Shown piece by piece: positions 6,146-11,360 of a stretch of DNA of 11,360 bases. Source of the stretch: Thermoproteota archaeon (GTDB taxonomy: Archaea > Korarchaeota > JAOZGF01); NCBI GenBank assembly GCA_027491845.1, contig JAOZGF010000201.1, forward strand, positions 1 through 11,360, in the 5' to 3' direction. The notes beneath the pieces are model-generated. The model saw only the letters and a program-made list of their open reading frames with translations, ran no database searches and was not told the origin of the DNA. Made by a program: the position numbers and the translations under genes. Every line of letters begins with the position of its first letter. Position 1 is the first letter of the stretch.

Positions 6146-6294
6146 GTGAAGACCACCATGGAAAGGATTTTTTCCAATTCAAAGAGGTTTGCTGCCTCAA
6201 TCCTTCCTAAAAAGAAATGTTCATAGGCTAACAATAACGACAGGACCAAGAGGTAAAGGAAGAGGGATAATGCTAACTCAATAACTTCATTCAA
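6142..6294 (-). CDS. Small single-span membrane protein (pilin-like), 50 residues
   Basis: A frame from TTG at 6294 to TGA at 6142-6144 fills what would otherwise be a 140-bp hole in an otherwise gapless operon. Its product reads MNEVIELALSLFLYLLVLSL followed by LLAYEHFFLGRIEAANLFELEKILSMVVFT. It has Glu3 and Glu6, a strongly hydrophobic helix (about 7-24), then an amphipathic tail, like the N-terminal helix of a type IV pilin without its basic leader. The TTG overlaps the preceding stop by eight bases and is preceded by GGGGGGTG at ideal spacing; its own stop overlaps the next ATG (ATGA). Those three contexts are the evidence that it is real. Function unknown; a tiny minor pilin or assembly helper is plausible. 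Confidence 0.65.
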   Translation of the reverse strand: MNEVIELALSLFLYLLVLSLLLAYEHFFLGRIEAANLFELEKILSMVVFT

Positions 6295-6688
6295 TTTTTA
6301 CACCCCCCGCAACAGGAAGGATTTTCATAACCATGCTTGGCTTGAAAACTTTTTTACAGTGAACATTCACCTTCAGAGTGCGCATGATTTCTTGGCTTGT
6401 CAAGGTAGGGATGATCCCTGACCAGTTCAAGCCTGTTTTGCTTTTAACACGGAGAAGATCGCCTTTAAAAGTAACCTCGTAAGGAACATTGAAGACAGGT
6501 AACTCATAAGTTATGATGGCCCCTGTTTGAAATGCAAGTTCAACGTTTAACTTAATGTCGTCCGCAAGGAGCTGGGTCAGCTGCCTGTTTTCATAAGTGT
6601 TTATAGTAAGCCTCATGGCTGAAACAACAAGCAAAAAAAGTAATCCTATTAAGAGGTACGCGTTCAAAACGAAAACCCTCGAACTCAT
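6287..6688 (-). CDS. Pilin-like protein with N-terminal membrane helix, no canonical prepilin motif
   Basis: The 133-residue product has an N-terminal hydrophobic helix (about 5-26, VFVLNAYLLIGLLFLLVVSAM) after MSSR, then an amphipathic helix (33-55) and a beta-rich domain with a YELPVFNVPYEVTFKGDLLRV run (61-81) that recalls the LP..Y.I...g..l.v pattern of archaeal minor pilins and FlaF/FlaG-like proteins. There is no Gly or Ala at the cleavage position, so processing by the prepilin peptidase is doubtful. It may stay as an inner-end component. ATG 6688 follows GGGAGA and sits 2 bases after the upstream stop. The C-terminus GGVKIE overlaps the small TTG-started gene. Confidence 0.75.
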   Translation of the reverse strand: MSSRVFVLNAYLLIGLLFLLVVSAMRLTINTYENRQLTQLLADDIKLNVELAFQTGAIITYELPVFNVPYEVTFKGDLLRVKSKTGLNWSGIIPTLTSQEIMRTLKVNVHCKKVFKPSMVMKILPVAGGVKIE

Positions 6689-6690
6689 TA

Positions 6691-7089
6691 TTATCTCTCC
6701 CTAATGTCTACACAAACCTTGGAGTCTCCCCTGTAGATTTTCACTGTAACAGGCCCCCTATCTATGCTGGTCTTTGAAAACCTAACCTCAACAGGGTAAA
6801 CATATTTTTTCAGGGCCCTGGTTGAGGAATAACATACCTCGCAATAATCCTGGAAGTACAATACGTTTACCTTCACGCCAGGGGAATAGAGTTTCTTGAT
6901 CGTGCTTCCTCCATCCAAGACCGACAAAATACTTATGTCTAGTTCTGAAGTGAAAGACAACAGTTCTTCTTCAAAGGATTTATTCTCAATTCTCCCCAGC
7001 ATCACAGCGACCTCAGGTGAAGTGAAGTACAGGACTAACACGGCTATTGAGAATGTGAAAACCAACGCAAAACCTATCGTTTCATTCAT
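6691..7089 (-). CDS. Pilin-like membrane-anchored protein with extracellular CxxC
   Basis: With ATG 7089 this is 132 residues beginning MNETIGFALVFTFSIAVLVLYF. The ETIGF.LVF.. opening resembles the N-terminus of archaeal pilus-operon proteins, with a possible peptidase cut after Gly6, though the leader is acidic rather than basic. The head domain holds CEVC (83-86) and one more Cys (126), so an intramolecular disulfide is likely, and its C-terminal half is probably beta-rich. ATG 7089 is chosen because GGGGTGG lies 5 bases ahead; the in-frame GTG 7098 lies inside that site. The upstream stop ends one base before the ATG. No family recognised; minor pilin is the best guess. Confidence 0.75.
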   Translation of the reverse strand: MNETIGFALVFTFSIAVLVLYFTSPEVAVMLGRIENKSFEEELLSFTSELDISILSVLDGGSTIKKLYSPGVKVNVLYFQDYCEVCYSSTRALKKYVYPVEVRFSKTSIDRGPVTVKIYRGDSKVCVDIRER

Positions 7090-7090
7090 T

Positions 7091-7573
7091 TCAACCACCC
7101 CATAACTTCATGGTGGAAACATGGGTTAAAAAAATAGAAAACAAGAAAGGGATCCCTGGAAGCGTTAAACCAGTATCCCTGCGGCCTTTTAGCAATGTAA
7201 GAAAATGCAACCCCTCAACTCTATTAAACAATTTAACAGGCCTCTTTAGCTTGAAAAACGGCTGAAAGAGGCATAAAATTAAGGTGAAAAGGAAAAAACC
7301 TGCCTTGATCCAGGGAAAAACACATGAGGTCGTTAAGAGATATAACGCGTCACCTAGGCTGAGTCCGAGAAGGATAAAAGAAAGTATGAATGACGCCTTG
7401 TAAAGTAAACGTAGGTTTAAAGGATAAATGTAAAGCCTGTTGAGAATAACAGCCAACAAACAGGTTGCAGTAAACGCAAAAACAGTGAATGAACTCAGCT
7501 TAAGGTTCTTTAAGTCCTCATACGACGCTAAAATACTCAGAAAAAACCAGGTAATCCCTAACTCGTAAACCAT
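7091..7573 (-). CDS. Divergent prepilin peptidase-like membrane protein (A24-type paralogue)
   Basis: The 160-residue, about four-span protein keeps the layout of membrane aspartyl (A24) prepilin peptidases in reduced form: SYEDLKNLKLSS (17-28, D20), where the first catalytic Asp is expected; GLSLGD (70-75, D75), aligning with GxGD but with Ser for the first Gly; and LPGIPFLFSIFL near the end, recalling the C-terminal P.iPfl motif. Both aspartates are present, so activity is possible but altered. Its start (ATG 7573) overlaps the canonical peptidase gene by 16 bp. It could process a different subset of prepilins, act as a partner subunit, or be degenerate. Assignment rests on motif order and position, not on strong similarity. 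Confidence 0.65.
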   Translation of the reverse strand: MVYELGITWFFLSILASYEDLKNLKLSSFTVFAFTATCLLAVILNRLYIYPLNLRLLYKASFILSFILLGLSLGDALYLLTTSCVFPWIKAGFFLFTLILCLFQPFFKLKRPVKLFNRVEGLHFLTLLKGRRDTGLTLPGIPFLFSIFLTHVSTMKLWGG

Positions 7574-8205
7574 GTTACCACCAATAAAACTTGGCTGACC
7601 AACATGAAAGGAGTTAGGCTTAGCTTAACCTTCCCCTTGCACTTGTCTTTCCCTGCCAGGCATTGGGCAGCTGCGGTGAAAGCAAACAGCATGGTGACTT
7701 CCCTTAAAGAAAAAAGTTTGACGGCAAATAGAAACAAGAAAAGGAATAATTGGCCGAGAAATATTGTTATGTTTCGTTTTAGGCCCTTGTTTTTCCAAAC
7801 CTCGACAAGGTTCTTCAGGTAAAGGTAAATTAGTAATGTGGAGAAGAGGAAAGCCAAGAAAGCTATCAGTGCCCCTATATTGATTGCCAGCAAGAAAGGG
7901 GAGGTGGCGATCAAGTGTTTCAGATCTCCCCCGCCAATCCCAGTTTTAGTGAAAATTATAAGGGAACCAATAAACAGGGAGGAAACAGCTGCTAGAAAAA
8001 CTAAAAAGTATGATAGCCCCCGTCCTTGAACCAAGAAAAAGAAGGTTCCTTCCAAGAAAACTATAATGTTAAACAAGTTAGGGATTTTCCCGGTTAGGTA
8101 ATCCATTATCAATGCTAAAAAAGAATTAGCTAATAGGGCTCCTGTAAGAGCCGTTAAGGAAATCGGGACAATGAGCTTGGTGAATTGAAGGCTAACATGA
8201 TTCAT
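7558..8205 (-). CDS. Archaeal prepilin peptidase (A24 membrane aspartyl protease, PibD/EppA/FlaK class)
   Basis: This 215-residue multi-span protein carries LALIMDYLTGKIPN (30-43, catalytic D35) and TGIGGGDLKHL (88-98, GxGD with D94), the diagnostic pair of A24 prepilin peptidases. About six hydrophobic segments and a PFMLVSQVLL C-terminus also fit. It cuts the basic leader of class III prepilins at the cytoplasmic membrane face; the NKKG prepilin in this operon is the obvious substrate. ATG 8205 lies 3 bases after the stop of the platform gene upstream. The 16-bp overlap with the second, divergent peptidase makes coupled translation likely. Which of the named archaeal peptidases it is closest to cannot be decided here. 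Confidence 0.9.
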   Translation of the reverse strand: MNHVSLQFTKLIVPISLTALTGALLANSFLALIMDYLTGKIPNLFNIIVFLEGTFFFLVQGRGLSYFLVFLAAVSSLFIGSLIIFTKTGIGGGDLKHLIATSPFLLAINIGALIAFLAFLFSTLLIYLYLKNLVEVWKNKGLKRNITIFLGQLFLFLFLFAVKLFSLREVTMLFAFTAAAQCLAGKDKCKGKVKLSLTPFMLVSQVLLVVTWFTS

Positions 8206-8208
8206 CGC

Positions 8209-8859
8209 CTACATAACCCCCCATAAGTATTGCAAGGAAATTATGTAGATTGCTAAGTAAATCGGAACCATTTTAACCGGGGAATCATAAACAATGAGGC
8301 TCATTGTGGATGTGTGTATACATATGAACAAGGAAAATATTATTAGTAAGGGGTTTGAAGAGTGAACACTTACAGGGTGAAGCACAAATAGGCCTTTTTC
8401 AACTATCTTTATGATTCCTCCACAGATGATTGAAAAGAAAATGTTTATCACCCTTATGTTCCAGATCTTCGACTTTATGAGGTTTAGCCTCATTTTCAGT
8501 AGTTCGTTGTCTTGAGAAATGTTTGTAGCTAAGTTCCTTAGTTTCCTACCTAGTTCAGTTGGCGAAAGCCTTGAAGACCTCTGGATTAAATCGAAAAACC
8601 TGCCTATTTCTTCATTGCTGTCTTCCTTGATTTTTTCCATGACATGGTAGAAGGTTTTGTCGCTATATCTAAGTAGCCTAACAGCTTCATTGATGGATTT
8701 AGTTAGTTCACCATAGTTTCTTCCAGTTATACCTAGGAGAGAATTCTCAGGTGTTTTGCCCGCCTCAAGTTGCTCGCTTAAGTCAAGTAGGAACCTAACT
8801 AGCTCTTCTCTCTCCCTTATCTTCCTTGAAAACCCATCTTTCAATTTAGGGATCTTCAC
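8209..8859 (-). CDS. Pilus platform protein, second GspF/T2SSF-type domain (TadC-like)
   Basis: The 216-residue product has a cytoplasmic helical region (about 15-130) of GspF/T2SSF character (LVRFLLDLSEQLEAGKTPENSL, then INEAVRLLRYSDKTFYHV) followed by about three membrane spans (135-152, 168-190, 195-213). It lacks the two membrane spans that precede the GspF domain in its neighbour, so it looks like the C-terminal half of a FlaJ-type platform protein. GTG 8859 shares its G with the upstream TAG (TAGTG) and GGAGG lies just before, so expression is coupled with the first platform gene. It would form the membrane base on which the ATPase acts. Confidence 0.8.
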   Translation of the reverse strand: MKIPKLKDGFSRKIREREELVRFLLDLSEQLEAGKTPENSLLGITGRNYGELTKSINEAVRLLRYSDKTFYHVMEKIKEDSNEEIGRFFDLIQRSSRLSPTELGRKLRNLATNISQDNELLKMRLNLIKSKIWNIRVINIFFSIICGGIIKIVEKGLFVLHPVSVHSSNPLLIIFSLFICIHTSTMSLIVYDSPVKMVPIYLAIYIISLQYLWGVM

Positions 8860-9683
8860 TAAGGAGCTTCCTCCCTCTTTTTAAGCAGAAACTTGTAAAG
8901 GTGCAGAATAACAAGGATGTAGAGCAAGAGGGCCATGGTAATTTCCTGTAACTTAATAGGTTTGAGCAGGGTGAAAACACAAATTGACAGGGCGACGATG
9001 AAGCCAAACGTCGTTAGGAAAGTTATTTTGCCATCTATTTCCCTTGTAGTTCTCCTTATTTCGTTTCTTATCAGGTTCCTCACATATTTCAACTCTATTT
9101 CAGTTCTCTTCTCCAGAATGTTTTGATCGAATGCCGACAGGGCAATTGAAGGAAGTTTCTTTCGGATTGTAGGGGATAAGCTAGTTTCTGAGTATTCCTC
9201 CAGAGCCCTCACAGGGCTGATTCCTCTAATCATTGTTTTGAAATAAATCTTGCGGAAATCTTCATTATAGGGAGGAATAAATCCCTTTGCAACGAACTTT
9301 ATGCTTTCTATTACGCTTCCAGTCGTGTTGAGGGCTAAAGTAAATTCTTCGAGGGCGAAGTAAGAGTTGCTTTCCTGGAACATCATGTTTTGATGAAACC
9401 TGTAGGAGACATAGGAGGGATAAAGTGAAAAATAAGTTGTGAGGAAGAATGTAAGTGAAAGAAAAACACCTAGAACAGTTAGTTTAGAGGCGAGGAGTAT
9501 TGCAAGGGATGCCGTTAGACATAGGATGAACACCATGCTTGACAATTCTGTTGCATTAATTTTCTTGTTCCTTAAAAGATAGGGAAGATTTAAGGGATAG
9601 GTTTTAGAGGAGAAAAAATAGATAGGGGTCGCATTAATCCTCTTGCACAGCGAAACAAACAGGGAATTGTCCATTACCCCCAT
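8859..9683 (-). CDS. Pilus platform protein, first GspF/T2SSF-type domain (TadB/TadC-like)
   Basis: The 274-residue protein shows the TadB/TadC layout: two membrane spans (about 47-66 and 68-87), a cytoplasmic helical GspF domain (about 100-215, including ALEEFTLALNTTGSVIESIKFV and MIRGISPVRALEEY), then two spans (220-240, 247-266). It is the membrane platform partner of the ATPase in type IV filament systems. Together with the next gene it reproduces the order 2 TM-GspF-2 TM/GspF-3 TM, which in archaellum FlaJ is one polypeptide. ATG 9683 is preceded by GGGAGG and overlaps the ATPase gene by 10 bp; ATG 9674, overlapping its stop (TAATG), is a possible later start. Confidence 0.85.
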   Translation of the reverse strand: MGVMDNSLFVSLCKRINATPIYFFSSKTYPLNLPYLLRNKKINATELSSMVFILCLTASLAILLASKLTVLGVFLSLTFFLTTYFSLYPSYVSYRFHQNMMFQESNSYFALEEFTLALNTTGSVIESIKFVAKGFIPPYNEDFRKIYFKTMIRGISPVRALEEYSETSLSPTIRKKLPSIALSAFDQNILEKRTEIELKYVRNLIRNEIRRTTREIDGKITFLTTFGFIVALSICVFTLLKPIKLQEITMALLLYILVILHLYKFLLKKREEAP

Positions 9684-11360
9684 AGACTTCTTCCTCCCTT
9701 GAAGAATTTGTTGGCTTCAAGGGCCACTGTTTCATAATCAAGTTTTCCCTCCAAGGCAAGTCTTTTAAGGAACTTTTCATAGGTTTCCATTTCTTTTTCA
9801 AATTCAGCCTTGGAGAACCCGTACTGTCTCCTAAGTTCCTTAACGGCCGGAGAGTCATAGAGGCTAGGCAACCCCATAACGTATTCACCTTCCTCCCTGT
9901 CCCAGCTGAAGACCTGCACGAGCCCTCCATCACCTATTTCCACCACATGAGTTAGTTTTCTTTTAATTAAGGCGCCCTTTCTCTCCTTATTGAGCCCGAT
10001 TATAACGTCAACAGCCTTCAATTCCCTTAAACCAATGCCCCACCTCTCCCATTTAGAGATAAGGTTTCCAATGGTTTTTGAGAAATGGGTTGTGGCGAGA
10101 ACCCACTTGAAACTCTCACAGCAGAGTATAAATGACTTGGCTTCTTCAGCCCTCCTGATTTCACCGATGAAGACAAGGTCAGGGTTCTCATGTAACAAGT
10201 TATATATTATCTTCTGTTTTTGGTAGACGTTCCCCCCGCTTTCAAGGGAAGGTATCTCATAGTAAACGTGGTGTTTCCCTATTATGGATAGGTCAGGTGT
10301 TTCCCTTGCTTCCTCAACCGTGATTATCCTTGAATCAGGTGGAGTGAAACACAAGAAACTGTTGCATAGCGTTGTTTTACCGCTGCCTGTTTCTCCAGCT
10401 ATGAGCATGCTGGACCTGTTGCAGAAAAGGAACAAAAGATATGCTGCAACTTCTAAGCTAATTGTCCCATTTACTATTAGCCTCGTTAAAGCAAGTTTCC
10501 TGATGTTCAGGTTTCTGAAGTCAATGTTAGGCTTAGTTATAGGCTCAATGGCGATACTGGCTCTAACCTTGAAATACTTGCTATTCAAGTCAACCTTGCT
10601 AGTTGGATTCAAGTAGTCTAGCTTAGCGTGGGTTGAAGTCGTTATTATTGTTTGAAGCCTCTCAAACCTTTCCTCGTCCAGAAAGAGGTTCTCCACAATG
10701 CACCTGCCGAATTCCGCATCATCCACATAAACGTTCTCCCCCATGACCCCATATATTTCATTAATCGATGAGTCTGAAATTAATGGGAAAATCTCCCTAT
10801 ACTTCGTTGACCTTACAGCGCATTCAAGGGTGACACGGGGTATAAGCCTCCACTGTTCCTTCTTAAGCTTCTCTTTTAAAAGCACTTCAGCCTCTTTCTT
10901 CCTGACCTCCAAAACCTCGTCGAAATCAAAGCTTGAGGACAAGTCAAATTCATCGTAATTGCTTAGCTCCTCAGCAGCCTCAACAACGACATTCTCTACC
11001 CCGTACAGTCTGGAGGGGGGAAGTATCCTTACGATGTTTTCATCGGTGTAGCCATTGTTTTTGAAGAACTGTAAGATCCACCCGTGAACCTTTCTTTCAC
11101 CCACCTTTTCTCCCAAGGATAGGGTACAAGGGGAATGGGTTCTCTTTATTTTTCTCTGCCTTATCTTAACCTCAAAAATCCTGTCGTATGCAGCGGAACC
11201 TAGTTTAACGTACTTTTCTATGTTTTCCCTGACGAAACAGTCTTTACATAGTTTCTTCAGGCTTTTCTTAAACCAGTCTTCCCTGTCCCAATTAATAAAT
11301 GACATATAAACATGCAAGGGATCATTCCAGATTTTCTTTATGGTTCCCCTTATTTCTTCC
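9674..11360 (-). CDS. Type IV filament assembly ATPase (TadA/FlaI/VirB11-like), 5' end probably beyond window
   Basis: The frame is open from the window edge to TAA at 9674-9676. Numbered from TTG 11317 (547 residues), it has Walker A GETGSGKTT (308-316), an Asp box IITVEEARETPD (331-342), Walker B LVFIGEIR (381-388, E386) and a His box ATTH (408-411), preceded by a 300-residue N-terminal domain with SINEIYGVMGENVYVDD (184-200), typical of these hexameric secretion ATPases. It powers pilin insertion through the two platform proteins downstream. The usual MATGHG stretch before the His box is replaced by ESFKW, so the subfamily is divergent. A CxxC (24-27) lies in the N-terminal part. ATG 11305 and TTG 11317 lack a good ribosome binding site, and the upstream codons (IRGTIKKIWNDP) look coding, so the true start is probably outside. 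Confidence 0.92.
   Translation of the reverse strand, partial: EEIRGTIKKIWNDPLHVYMSFINWDREDWFKKSLKKLCKDCFVRENIEKYVKLGSAAYDRIFEVKIRQRKIKRTHSPCTLSLGEKVGERKVHGWILQFFKNNGYTDENIVRILPPSRLYGVENVVVEAAEELSNYDEFDLSSSFDFDEVLEVRKKEAEVLLKEKLKKEQWRLIPRVTLECAVRSTKYREIFPLISDSSINEIYGVMGENVYVDDAEFGRCIVENLFLDEERFERLQTIITTSTHAKLDYLNPTSKVDLNSKYFKVRASIAIEPITKPNIDFRNLNIRKLALTRLIVNGTISLEVAAYLLFLFCNRSSMLIAGETGSGKTTLCNSFLCFTPPDSRIITVEEARETPDLSIIGKHHVYYEIPSLESGGNVYQKQKIIYNLLHENPDLVFIGEIRRAEEAKSFILCCESFKWVLATTHFSKTIGNLISKWERWGIGLRELKAVDVIIGLNKERKGALIKRKLTHVVEIGDGGLVQVFSWDREEGEYVMGLPSLYDSPAVKELRRQYGFSKAEFEKEMETYEKFLKRLALEGKLDYETVALEANKFFKGGRSLWG

Noticed and set aside
1..11360. tRNA, rRNA, CRISPR arrays, insertion sequences
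   Set aside because: No tRNA-like T-loop, spaced repeat series, transposase or terminal inverted repeats were seen on reading both strands; a covariance-model scan would be needed to exclude small RNAs.

Overview
This window is archaeal. It has an HMf-type histone gene, a NucS/EndoMS endonuclease, a cyclic-2,3-diphosphoglycerate-synthetase-like GTPase of archaeal type, BRE/TATA-like promoter elements, and a pilus assembly locus with a class III (archaeal-type) prepilin signal peptide and membrane aspartyl prepilin peptidases. Moderate GC and frequent GTG/TTG starts with GGTGA/GGAGG-type ribosome binding sites fit a Bathyarchaeia-like or related lineage. That placement is only a guess; a search with the histone and NucS proteins would settle it.

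Layout. Positions 3-224 (+) hold the end of an unknown, charged helical protein. A 22-bp dyad symmetry follows, then the GTPase gene (+). Its 5' end is broken: an ATG-started N-terminal fragment (279-350) and the main frame (410-1645) are separated by what looks like a 29-bp insertion carrying a perfect 10-bp inverted repeat. NucS (1656-2441, -) converges on it and is divergent from a sugar-phosphate nucleotidyltransferase (about 2499-3209, +). From 3285 everything is on the minus strand: a PHP-domain phosphoesterase, the histone with a clear promoter, and a 51-residue zinc-ribbon protein (4522-4677).

The second half (4740-11360, minus strand) is one tightly packed operon for a type IV filament. 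In transcription order it encodes: a TadA/FlaI-type ATPase, probably open at the window edge; two single-GspF-domain platform proteins; two prepilin peptidases in tandem, one canonical and one divergent; four small proteins with N-terminal hydrophobic segments (one a clear prepilin, one a 50-residue protein with an overlapping TTG start); and a 343-residue exported, cysteine-rich protein anchored by one membrane segment. Junctions overlap or are separated by a few bases, so translation is probably coupled.

Roles. The ATPase drives the two platform proteins in the membrane, the peptidases trim prepilins, and the small proteins are candidate major and minor pilins. The large exported protein is the best candidate for a tip, adhesin or accessory subunit. 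Two platform proteins plus dedicated peptidases recall archaeal Epd pili and bacterial Tad pili more than the archaellum, which has one fused FlaJ. The pilin-like and exported proteins match no named family I can recognise, so this may be an undescribed filament variant.
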